From Gordionus sp. m RMFG-2023 (lineage: Eukaryota > Nematomorpha > Gordioida > Chordodea > Parachordodidae), in contig NC_088778.1 of NCBI RefSeq assembly GCF_954871325.1, positions 29,435,120 to 29,499,119 of the forward strand: DNA of 64,000 nt, in the 5' to 3' direction. Position 1 is the first letter of the stretch; each line of letters starts with the position of its first letter. The translations under genes were made by a program, and so were the position numbers. Below the pieces are notes generated by a model. That model was not told the DNA's origin. It searched no databases and was given only the letters and a program-made list of their open reading frames with translations. Shown one piece after another: positions 11,246-22,237 of the stretch.

Positions 11246-11623
11246 TGTAGAGTAACATGAATTAAGTGCCGGTAAATAATAAATATGTTTATTAACTTTA
11301 TCAAATAAAAAATATATTTTATTAACTAATTTCTTTTTCTTTTCTAAAGGTATATATACATTTTCTAATAGAGTAACATGAATTAAGTGCCGGTAAATAA
11401 TAAATATGTTTTATTAACTTTATCAAATAAAAAATATATTTTATTAACTAATTTCTTTTTCTTTTCTAAAGGTATATATACATTTTCTAAAATATAAATT
11501 AGAATATAAAACGAAATACAAAAAAGTAAAATAATATTAAAAAAGTAAGGTTACGCCGTTTATAAAATAAAATTAGATTATAACAAAAAATAAAATTTAT
11601 ATTGTAATTAGAATAATGCAACA
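11246..11623 (-). repeat. LTR of the Gypsy fossil, with an internal 121-bp tandem duplication
   Basis: The LTR begins TGTTGCATTATTC just after a polypurine tract (AGAAGAGGGAGAA) and ends CTCTACA. A segment of about 121 bp at its 3' end is present twice in a row (starting near 11248 and 11369), which makes it longer than the 257-bp version at 15565-15821. Confidence 0.75.
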
Positions 11624-12043
11624 TTCTCCCTCTTCTGATAATTTCATCGGAGAAGTCACAGAGAGTTTGTTGTCCTAGTGGTTTATCGTTTTGGTAATCA
11701 AGTTGTATCACAAATCATCATAACGTTGGCTTGTCCCAATCGTTGGTTTGATCAATTCGATTTTGCACGTTGGTTTGTTTAATCACAAGCTTGATATCCA
11801 TATCGTAAATTGTCTCCATTAATCATAGCTTGTTTGATAGTACTCAATTGTTATTATCATTTTTCCGAAATTGTTATTATCATAAATAAGTTGCGAATAA
11901 GAAATAATAGTTCATCATAAGAATAAATGAAGAATGATAAATCAATAAGATTGTTATATTTTTAGCGTTTTAATTTTTTGCGTTTTAATATAAGCGTTTT
12001 AATATTTAATTTAGTTTATGCAATTTAACATTTATTTTATATT

Positions 12044-14518
12044 TTAAGTTACATAGTCTTTTAAATAAGCAGGTTTTTTTTTAATTCGCACAGGTCTAGA
12101 GATAGGTGTTATATCGTTATTATCAGTAATTTTTATATTTTTGTCCATACTTCCCTCCTTAAAAGAATCCTTAGAGTCATAGTTAATAATTGTGTTAAAA
12201 CAGTTTCTAATTCTTATTTGATCTAAATGTCTCCTCAAAATACCTTTCTCAGTCTTAATTTGGAACATCATATCACTTTCTTTATGTGTGATAATACCTT
12301 TGCACCATTTATCATCACCTTGTATTTTATACCAAACAAAATCTCCTACATTAAAAGTTCTATTTCGTGGTAAAGTAACATTTATTTTATTCTCCTTCTC
12401 ATCCATCGGTTTTAATAAGTCCCATTTAATTCTAATATCTCGATTAAACATTCTCTGTGATGGTGTAACTCCTGTAGTATCATTACGCGTATTTCTGTAA
12501 TTAAGTAAAAATTTGCTAAGTGCGATATCTGGGTCTATTTTAATATTCCTTTTCATATGTGTTTTGAACGTTCTAACCATGCGTTCAACCTGGCCATTGG
12601 ATTGCTGGTGATAAGCAGATGTAAGCACATGTTTAATACCAAAATTGTTGCAAAATTTTTCAAAATCGTTACTCGTAAAGTTAGTGCCGTTATCAGTAAC
12701 TATAGTTTCAGGTATTCCGTATAGCGAAATAGTTTTAAAGATTTCTTTTAAAGTAACATTAGTCGTAATATTTTTAACAGGAATAATAATTGGAAATTTG
12801 CTGTAGGCATCGACTATTATCAACCAATTTTTTGTAAAAAACGGACCTGCATAATCTATATGTATCCTTTCAAACGGTTTGGTTGCCGAAACCCATGGTT
12901 TTTGTATCTTTATAGGATTATCGTGATATATATTACAATCGTCACAACTCTTCACTTCCATAACGATATCATTATTTATGCCAGGCCACCACATGTAATC
13001 TTTGGCTAAGGATTTGATTTTTCCTGCTCCCAAGTGACCTTCATGTAATGACTGTAGTATAGTTTTTCTCATAGAAGACGGAATTATGATTTTGTTGCTT
13101 TTGTAAAGACAATCCTTAATTATACTTAATTCCAATTCAATGTTTTTATAAATATTATTCATTATAGGTCTGTTGTTATTAATATCATATATGACTTGTT
13201 TTAATTCCGTATCTTTCAAAGTTTCATCACGGATTTGATCAAAGTTAATAGGTAAGTCCTCATATTCATTTATAATGGTTACATTTTCAATAGTTTCATC
13301 ACGACATTCTTGTGGTAATCTCGAAAGACAATCAGGAACAACATTATATTTACCGGCTTTATACTTTATATTAAAATCATATCCCCCTAATGTAATATTC
13401 CACTTCTGGAGTCTTAACGACATAGTGCTATTATCCTTAAGACCCTTGGTGAAGATGTGAGCTAGAGGCTTATGGTCAGTAATAATTGTAAATTTTGTGC
13501 CGATTAAATATTCCTGAAATCTCTTTATGGCGAACATTATAGCGAGAGCCTCACGCTCAATATTGGTATAGTTCATTTCAGACTTTAATAAAGTTCTCGA
13601 CGCGAAAGCTATATATTTTTCTTTACCATCTTTTTCAATATAAAATAGTACAGCTCCTAAACCACATTTTGATGCGTCAGTGGCTATCCCTTTAGGTAAT
13701 TCAGGGTTAAAATATGTCAAAGCAGGTGGAAGACTAATTAACTTCTTTAGATCATTAAAACTTTTAGAGTGTTCTAGGTTCCAAGCCCATTTTTCTTTGT
13801 TGACAATCTTATAAAGAGGATCGGCAATTTCCGCAAAATTGTTCAAAAATTTTCTATAGTAGCCAGCCATTCCCAGAAATGTTGATAATTCAGCAGCTGA
13901 TTTTGGTTCTGGCATATTAATTATTGCTTCAATTTTGTCATGATTAGCATGAATCCCCTTAGCGTCAATATCATGACCCAGGAACCTCACTTTGTTTTTA
14001 AAGAACACACTTTTATTAAAGTTAGGTATTAGCCCATACGATGATACCCTATCAAATACTTTTTTTATGTTGTTAAGGTGGGCTTCATCGTTTTTTCCAG
14101 TTATAAGTAAATCATCAATATAAAATATAACGTCATCCATGTCACCGAAGATTTGATCCATAATCTGTTGAAAAATTGCAGATGAGGTCTTAAGCCCAAA
14201 AGGAAGTCTAGTAAATTGGTAATATCCCTTATGCATAGATATGGTTAAAATATTTCTGCTTTTATCAATTGGAATCTGTAAGAAAGCATTTTTAAAGAGA
14301 ATCTTCGTAAATTTCTTTCCTTCCGAAAGTTTAGCAATTAGATCATTAATTCGTGGTAGAGGGTATCTAAAGTCTTCTAGAGCTGGGTTTACAGTATCCT
14401 TAAAATAAGCGCAAAGCCTAATGCTCCAATCTTCTTTATAGACAGCGGTAACAGGACTTGCCCATCGGACATCATTCACCGGCTCAATTATTTTATCATG
14501 TCTCTTAAATTCATAAAT
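12044..14518 (-). mobile_element. Ty3/Gypsy pol: reverse transcriptase, RNase H, integrase (fossil)
   Basis: This is one long open frame of over 800 codons. In order it shows: reverse transcriptase (WASPVTAVYKEDWSIRLCAY near the start; the active-site FYIDDLLITG); RNase H (ATDASKCGLGAVLF, then ITDHKPLAHI); the H2C2 zinc finger (HEGHLGAGK, then C..C); the integrase core (HIDYAGPFF, VTDNGTNFTS, SNGQVERMVRTFK); and a basic C-terminal tail. The layout RT-RNaseH-integrase places it in Ty3/Gypsy. The copy lacks everything upstream of the RT region and is part of the composite at 11246-16071. The open frame suggests low age. Confidence 0.9.
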
Positions 14519-14630
14519 TCAAACAGTACATCCTCCGTACCGTTTATCCTATAAAAGTTGACATCGGAATTATAAGTTAACTCAAATAAAATATCGTAGA
14601 TGGAAATTTGATGGGGTACATTTAGTAGTT

Positions 14631-15146
14631 CATATGAAAAGGAATATTAAAATAGACCCAGATATCGCACTTAGCAAATTTTTACTTAATTACAGAAATA
14701 CGCGTAATGATACTACAGGAGTTACACCATCACAGAGAATGTTTAATCGAGATATTAGAATTAAATGGGACTTATTAAAACCGATGGATGAGAAGGAGAA
14801 TAAAATAAATGTTACTTTACCACGAAATAGAACTTTTAATGTAGGAGATTTTGTTTGGTATAAAATACAAGGTGATGATAAATGGTGCAAAGGTATTATC
14901 ACACATAAAGAAAGTAATATGATGTTCCAAATTAAGACTGAGAAAGGTATTTTGAGGAGACATTTAGATCAAATAAGAATTAGAAACTGTTTTAACACAA
15001 TTATTAACTATGACTCTAAGGATTCTTTTAAGGAGGGAAGTATGGACAAAAATATAAAAATTACTGATAATAACGATATAACACCTATCTCTAGACCTGT
15101 GCGAATTAAAAAAAAACCTGCTTATTTAAAAGACTATGTAACTTAA
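14631..15146 (+). mobile_element. opposed partial copy of the same Gypsy integrase C-terminus (fossil)
   Basis: From 14631 the plus strand repeats the last 170 codons of the pol frame described on the other strand (NIKIDPDIALSKFLLNYRNT to the same terminal residues), almost unchanged. It continues through the same 3' untranslated region into its own LTR at 15565. About 110 bp of unrelated sequence (14519-14630) separates the two arms. Confidence 0.85.
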
Positions 15147-15564
15147 AATATAAAATAAATGTTAAATTGCATAAACTAAATTAAATATTAAAACGCTTAT
15201 ATTAAAATGCAAAAAATTAAACGCTAAAATATAACAATCTTATTGATTTATCATTCTTCATTTATTCTTATGATGAACTATTATTTCTTATTCGCAACTT
15301 ATTTATGATAATAACAATTTCGGAAAAATGATAATAACAATTGAGTACTATCAAACAAGCTATGATTAATGGAGACAATTTACGATATGGATATCAAGCT
15401 TGTGATTAAACAAACCAACGTGCAAAATCGAATTGATCAAACCAACGATTGGGACAAGCCAACGTTATGATGATTTGTGATACAACTTGATTACCAAAAC
15501 GATAAACCACTAGGACAACAAACTCTCTGTGACTTCTCCGATGAAATTATCAGAAGAGGGATAA

Positions 15565-15821
15565 TGTTGCATTATTCTAATTACAATATAAATTTTATTT
15601 TTTGTTATAATCTAATTTTATTTTATAAACGGCGTAACCTTACTTTTTTAATATTATTTTACTTTTTTGTATTTCGTTTTATATTCTAATTTATATTTTA
15701 GAAAATGTATATATACCTTTAGAAAAGAAAAAGAAAGGAGTTAATAAAATATATTTTTTATTTAATAAAGTTAATATAACATATTTATTATTTACCGGCA
15801 CTTAATTCATGTTACTTTACA
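15565..15821 (+). repeat. LTR of the opposed Gypsy copy
   Basis: It begins TGTTGCATTATTC after a purine tract and ends TTTACA, 257 bp. It matches the left LTR except for that copy's internal duplication. Confidence 0.75.
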
Positions 15822-15878
15822 CGGGGCACCATGCAAAGAATAAGGATGGTGACGATATAGCGCGAGGTTCGAGTCAGT

Positions 15879-16071
15879 AAAAATATATTTTATTAACTAA
15901 CTTCTTTTTCTTTTCTTAAGGTATAAATACATTTTCTAAAATATAAATTAGAATATAAACGAAATACAAAAAAGTAAAATAATATTAAAAAAGTAAGGTT
16001 ACGCCGTTTATAAAATAAAATTAGATTATAACAAAAAATAAAATTTATATTGTAATTAGAATAATGCAACA
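15879..16071 (-). repeat. partial LTR of the same Gypsy family
   Basis: The first 193 bp of the LTR, read on the minus strand from TGTTGCATTATTC at 16071. It lies 58 bp beyond the preceding LTR. The spacer at 15822-15878 holds the B-box-like string GAGGTTCGAGTC but no tRNA fold. Confidence 0.7.
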
Positions 16072-16125
16072 ATTATTAGAGAGATAAAAATTTGTGAGCA
16101 ATAATAAATATCTAAGCATGAAAAA

Positions 16126-18133
16126 CAGGGGCGTCGCTAGCCCTGACAATCTCAGGGGGCTCAGCTAAAAAAATTTTATGCGGGGCAAAGCCCCCCATAC
16201 TCTCATTTTGCAGGCCTTTGGCCCACTTTTGTCCGGTCTTCGCCGGGTTTTATATTAATATATAATGCTTTTGTAAAATTTGGTAACTCTAAACTATTTT
16301 TCTGAATTTCATATTTTGTCATTTACTATATTTTGCATACAAAATAAACTAACATATAAATAATTAAAACAATAGAAGACATTTTTTAAAATAATATTTT
16401 TTTAATACAAAATCTATTTATTACAGTATAAAATATTTTTTTTGATGATATAAAAAATTTTGCGTATAAATTACAAGTGATAAAAAAGGTTAATTAATTC
16501 ATTCATATGCCTCAAATGATAATGGAAAAACCACATAAGGCTATATAATTCTTAGCAAGTTACATTGACAAAAGGTCATAACTAATATAACTCTCTGTTA
16601 CCATTTTAGATAATATTTTATAGAATGGACTAATAAGAAAAAATTTATAGACCTTACCAAATCAACAATTCATGAAGAAGAGAATATAAACGACCAATCC
16701 AAATCATAAACCTATATGGTGGTTAGAGCTTCCTCATAGATGACATAATGGTCGCTAGATAAGTAATCGAGAAAATTATTGTGAGATATTAAATTTATAA
16801 AAGATTATCTTCCATTTTTAATGATATATAAACGACTATACAGTTAACCATCATTGCTTATCTAAAATATGCAATCACATGCTCTCAGCAGCTGTAGTAA
16901 TAATCTTAATTACATAGCCCCACTAATAATAGATGCTGATTAATTTACAGTCATAGCCATGACACTCACGATGGTAACTCATATATCAGAATTCATTTTG
17001 TTAGATAAATTGATAATACAAAAAACACTAAAAATCTTTTGAAGAAATTATGCAAATATATTGAAGCCCTGAGCTATTTACATGGCAAGGATGCCACATT
17101 AGAAATGAAACATTTTGTAACTATAAAATAAGAACCAGAGTTGTATGATGAAAGCAATTAAGATTTTATATTTTATTATCGCAAGTTGGTATATTATATC
17201 TTAAAATAATAGTAGTTTGTAATAATATCCAAAATATATTCTTATTAAAAATTTAATTTAAAACTGTTTTTCAAAGAAGAAAAAAAATAGCTTTCTAATA
17301 AAAAAAGAGAAGAAAATATATATAATTTATTACATACATTGTGGGATGAATAATAAAACGTTTAATATTAATTATTTATTAATTATATAGATGGCATTAA
17401 ATAATTGAATGCAAATTGTTACTTATATTATCATCAAAAGTATTTATTAGTAAAATTTTAAACATTAACTGTAATATATTATATAACTGTCAAACATATC
17501 TATAAAAGTGGCATTTTACCTAATATTTTATAAATAATTATATATTATAGAGGATTATAAACTATATGTATACTTAATTTTTATAAATAGTATATTTCTT
17601 ATACTTATTTGGATTTGGATCTTGAAAATAATTTTAGGAAGGGACATAATAATTAAATTTAGAAATCAATAATATATTTGATTAGTGATTTTGAACTCGG
17701 CTAATTGCATTATTAAATTTGTTAATTTTCAATTAATAAATGATTATATTTATTTAATTAGAGTTATAAATAATTTAAATAATAAAAGTCAATTAAGCTT
17801 CAACGGTTAATGCTGAATTAATATTTAGTGATATTGATATATTTTTAACAAAGAATTTGGTTAAAATTATAATTTATTTTTATTAATCTAATCTAATATA
17901 ATTAAAATAGTATTCATTTGTTAAAAATTTAGATAGTCTTATTAATTTTTAAATAATAAAATTAAATATACATATTACTCAATAGAATTATAAAAGAAAT
18001 CATTCAGGGGGCAATTAAAAAAATTTATTTTTACCTTAAGGGGACATCAAGGAGCAATTTAAAAAATTTTTTTTTGCTTCAGTGAGCTATTCAAATTTTT
18101 AAGGGGGCTCGAGCCCCCCTAGCGACGCCACTG
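16126..18133. mobile_element. non-autonomous hAT-like element, relative of 267-1446
   Basis: The tips are CAGGGGCGTCGCTAG at 16126 and the complement of CAGTGGCGTCGCTAG ending at 18133. The 8-bp flanks are ATGAAAAA and ATAAAAAA, differing by one base. G/C-rich blocks (GGGGCAAAGCCCCCC, GGGGGCTCGAGCCCCCC) follow each tip. The stretch 17333-17540 (ATTGTGGGATGAATAATA onwards) matches 595-815 in reverse. No transposase frame is present. Confidence 0.8.
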
Positions 18134-19229
18134 ATAAAAAATCAGCTTGAAAACAGGTGTAGCAAATCAAATTTCTGAATTCTTATACTTTTATTCTCCC
18201 AAGGGAAAATAAATTGAAAGTCAAAATTACAAATTCTTTGGGTGATTTAATATTGTTGAATATTTATTTATATTAAATTATTAAAAAATTAATTTTTACT
18301 CTATAACTTTATCACCAAAAAAAATGCAAATTGGATCATCCAAATAAAAAAATGATTAACTAAAATATTTCTTTGCACATTTCCAACCTAAATATCAATT
18401 CTCTTTTAATTTTTTGCACACTTTCAAGGTTCTATGTTACGCCATTTTACTCTAAAATATTTTACTCACTGAATTTTAATAATGATAAATTTCTTTATTT
18501 TTAATTCTTTGTTTTCTTTTCTTTTCAATTAAAATTATACTATTTACCCTATTTTCATCGTTCTCATCTACGATATCTCAAACTGTACTTGTTATTTCTG
18601 TTAATTAAATTTTGTTATATCTGATACAATATACAAAGGTGAGATCTTATATCAACTCTAATTTTCAAGTAAAATTTCTCTATAGGACCATAAAAATACT
18701 TTCATATGCCTTGCCTCGGAATATCATGGCATTTTGCTGGTATGGCAGTTCCACTATTTCTCTTAATTTTACTGGCCAACCCAAAATTTTACTTCGATTT
18801 TTATACATTTTTAGGTTAAGCTTTATTTATTTCTACGAAAAAAATTAGATATTTTTTAACATTTTAAACTCTAAGTGATCTCGCAGCGTCTACCTACATT
18901 ATTTTTTAACCGTTCACCTACTCTGACGTTATCCTTTATTTAGCGGTGGGTGGAATTCACGTCTTTCAGTTATTTTGGTTTAAAGATTTAGAACGATTCA
19001 GAAAATATTAAAGGTTCATTCATTCAGTTCACTCCATTCATTGTCATCCAAAATATATTTCATGTAGTAGAGTAAAAAGATATTTTTAGAATATCAATTT
19101 TACAAGAAAGGAAAGAATATAAAATACTAATTTATTCTACATAAAATATACTCTGAATAATTTCACCCATTATACTCTCCCTGCCTTCCCCCCCCCCCCC
19201 TTAAATAAAGAAAATGTAAAAATAATATT
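18134..19229. other. no supported gene; one membrane-protein-like plus-strand stretch
   Basis: At 18640-18830 the plus strand is open in more than one frame. One reads GISWHFAGMAVPLFLLILLA (membrane-helix-like) up to a possible donor TTTTTAG/GTTAAG. At about 18915-19010 another frame gives TYSDVILYLAVGGIHVFQLF. The two do not splice cleanly, so I do not call a gene. A run of twelve C lies near 19190. Confidence 0.25.
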
Positions 19230-21250
19230 GTGAATAAGTTATATTATTTTATTACAATTTTATATTTATTATTACAATTTTATTTTTAAAAGTTATATAA
19301 AGGGAATAAATTTAAAGTTATATTATTATCATGGCATTTGATTTATTCGCGGTTTGTTTTTGAGGGCTCGTTTTATCTATCAAAAATATTTAAATAAAAT
19401 ATATTTATCATTAGTTCACATTTTTTTACAATTTTATTTTTAATAATAAAAGCCATTTAAAGAGAATAGAAATTTATATTCTTATCAAGGGCGATTTATT
19501 TGCCGTTTGTTTGAGGGGTAGTATGATCCTTGCTTTACATAGTTGATTTTGAATAACGAAAATGATTTCTGTCATAAATAAAATATATTTAGCATTAGTT
19601 CACTACTTTTTACTTTTTAATAATAAAAACCATTTAAAAGGAATAAAATGAAAATAATATTCTTATCAAGGGCGATATGCTTGTCGCTTGCTTTTGAGGG
19701 TTAATATGATCCTTGCTTTACATAGCTGATTTAACGAAAATGATTTCTGTCATAAATAAAATATATTAAGCATTAGTTCACATTTTTTTTCAGATTTCTT
19801 TTTAATAATAAAAACCATTAAAAGTAATAAAATGAAATTTATATTCTTATCAAGGGCGATTTATTTGCCGTTTGCTTTTGAGGGGTAGTATGATCCTTGC
19901 TTTACATAGTTGATTTTGAATAACGAAAATGATTTCTGTCATAAATAAAATATATTTAGCATTAGTTCACTACTTTTTACTTTTTAATAATAAAAACCAT
20001 TTAAAAGGAATAAAAAGAAAATAATATTCTTATCAAGGGCGATATGCTTGCCGCTTGCTTTTGAGGGTTAATATGATCCTTGCTTTACATAGCTGATTTT
20101 GAATATCGAAAATGATTTCTGTCATAAATAAAATATATTTAGCATTAGTTCACATATCTTTCCAGATTACATTTTAATAATAAAAACCATTTAAAAGGAA
20201 TAAAATGAAAATAATATTCTTATCAAGAACGATATGATTGCCGCTTGCTTTTGAGGGGTGATATGATCCTTGCTTTACATAGCTGATTTTGAATAACGAA
20301 AATGATTTCTGTCATAAATAAAATATATTAAGCATTAGTTCACATTTCTTTCCAGATTTCTTTTTAATAATAAAAACCATTAAAAGTAATAAAATGAAAA
20401 TTATATTCTTATCAAGGGCGATATGGTTGCCACTTGCTTTTGAGGGGTAGTATGATCCTTGCTTTACATAGCTGATTTTAAATAACGAAAATGATTTCTG
20501 TCATAAATAAAATATATTTAGCATTAGTTCACTACTTTTTACATTTTAATAATAAAAACCATTTAAAAGGAATAAAATGAAAATAATATTCTTATCAAGG
20601 GCGATATGATTGCCGCTTGCTTTTGAGGGGGGATATGATCCTTGCTTTACATAGCTGATTTTGAATAACGAAAATGATTTCTGTCATAAATAAAATATAT
20701 TAAGCATTAGTTCACATTTTTTCCCAGTTTTCTTTTTAATAATAAAAACTATTAAAAGTAATAAAATGAAAATAATATTCTTATCAAGGCCGATATGATT
20801 GCCGTTTGCTTTTGAGGGGTGATATGATCCTTGCTTTACATAGCTGATTTTGAATATCGAAAATGATTTCTGTCATAAATAAAATATATTAAGCATTAGT
20901 TCACATTTCTTTCCAGATTTCTTTTTAATAATAAAAACCATTAAAAGTAATAAAATGAAAATTATATTCTTATCAAGGGCGATATGGTTGCCACTTGCTT
21001 TTGAGGGCTGGCTTTATCCATGTTTTATCTATAGGTTAATAATTTTTAAATAAAATATATTTAGCTTTAGTTCACATATTTTTACAATTTTAATTTTAAT
21101 AATAAAAGATATTTAAAGAGAATAAAATGAAAATTATATTCTTATCAAGGGGTTTGATTTATTTGCCGCTTGCTTTTGAGGGCTCGCGTGATCCACGTTT
21201 TACCTATCAATGATTTTGAAAAACAAAAATAAATTTATCCAATGTTAATT
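19230..21250. repeat. satellite array, about eleven units of 172-190 bp
   Basis: The marker CTTATCAAGGGCGAT (or close) starts at 19481, 19662, 19846, 20029, 20219, 20408, 20591, 20780, 20969 and 21141, with a degraded first unit near 19324. Spacings run 181, 184, 183, 190, 189, 183, 189, 189, 172. Units fall into a shorter class containing CACTACTTTTTAC and a longer class containing CACATTTCTTTCCAGATTTC. The most conserved core is AACGAAAATGATTTCTGTCA. Units at both ends are the most diverged, as expected if the array is homogenised by unequal exchange. No coding frame. Confidence 0.9.
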
Positions 21251-21407
21251 AAAATAATAATATTTAGCCGTAGTTTATTGTAAATTAATTATAAGAAAAA
21301 CAAATAATTCTTGTGAATCGCTATTTATATTTTATAAACTTAAATTTAAAATATTCAATAATTCTTAAATTTTTACAAAGTTTTAAAACTATTTTCTGGT
21401 TTATGAG

Positions 21408-21450
21408 AATTGGATTGTTTAATAGAGTTCGACGAATCGATTTGTTTTAA
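21408..21450 (+). pseudogene. opposed copy of the terminal exon of the 22-26 kb gene
   Basis: The plus strand reads LFNRVRRIDLF and a stop at 21448-21450. This matches the GLINRVRRINLL-stop end of the minus-strand gene (22302-22238), and the DNA similarity continues past the stop (21410-21510 against the complement of 22200-22300). It therefore looks like the tail of an inverted paralogue. Its other exons would lie to the left, where only satellite DNA is visible, so it is probably a truncated relic. Confidence 0.5.
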
Positions 21451-22237
21451 ATGGGAACTTCAATAATGTTTTTTTTAAAAATTATCCTTAGAAATGTTAT
21501 AATTATGATTAGAGCTATTCTTTTAAAATTATTGCAAGCTTTTAAAAATATAAGACCAGCGTTTGCTTCGTTTGAACTTTCACTACATTTCATATCACTT
21601 GTTGGTACAGATTAAATAAATTAGAAAGTATATCCTTTCGCTTATACAAAATTATTTATTTCCCTTTTTACAGACCTACCCCCCTCTTTTCTGCATTTCA
21701 GAAATTATTATCAACCTAACAGAAAATATACATCACAAAATCATATACTATATTTTACAATATTTCTCAGCGCAAGATTATTAAATTTAACACAAAAATA
21801 AATAGTGTAAAATATTTAGGACGTATTAATAAATTTTAAATAGACAACCAATTTTTTACCATACCCCGGATTTATAAACAAACTACCTGTAAAAATATAA
21901 AATATTCGTTTGGACGATTGTTTTTTAAAAGATGGCCCTATTATGATGAAAATAGTCACCAATTCGGCATAGCTAGTTTCATATATTTACTTCATCTATA
22001 TCCAAAATATAGAGGCTTATGTAAATATTTGATTGACTATTGTTCTCACAACACTAATCTGAATTACTGTTCACTCAGTAAAACGAGTCGTATTCTCTGA
22101 GAAGCAGAGTGAAAGATCGAGTGAAGCAAAGCAAACGGTTATTTTATATAAAAACTACCAAATTTTAAAAGTAGCCGTCGTAAAAATTTGAATTAAAAAC
22201 ATTTCTAAGGATATTTAGAAAATATTGGAGTTTCCAT
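21451..22237. other. spacer between two opposed gene tails
   Basis: AT-rich, with an inverted repeat contributed by the duplicated 3' ends. About 22090-22125 holds TCTCTGAGAAGCAGAG, a short palindromic string. A plus-strand open stretch at 21918-22100 shows no family resemblance. Confidence 0.35.

Larger units (their letters stand above)
11246..16071. mobile_element. Ty3/Gypsy retrotransposon fossil, two opposed partial copies
   Basis: A minus-strand partial copy (about 14518 down to 11246: part of pol, polypurine tract, LTR) meets a plus-strand partial copy (14631-15821: end of integrase, polypurine tract, LTR). A third, partial LTR follows at about 15879-16071 in minus orientation. Bases 12559 down to the left LTR mirror 14631 upwards, with only scattered differences, giving inverted arms over 1.1 kb long around a 2 kb centre. 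The gag and protease parts are absent from the window. The composite is incomplete and cannot be autonomous. The high similarity of the arms points to a fairly recent rearrangement or insertion. Confidence 0.85.

Noticed and set aside
12288-13460. Plus-strand open frames over the Gypsy pol region
   Set aside because: Antisense shadows of the pol frame.
15822-15880. B-box-like GAGGTTCGAGTC, a possible tRNA gene
   Set aside because: No A box and no cloverleaf stems could be formed around it.
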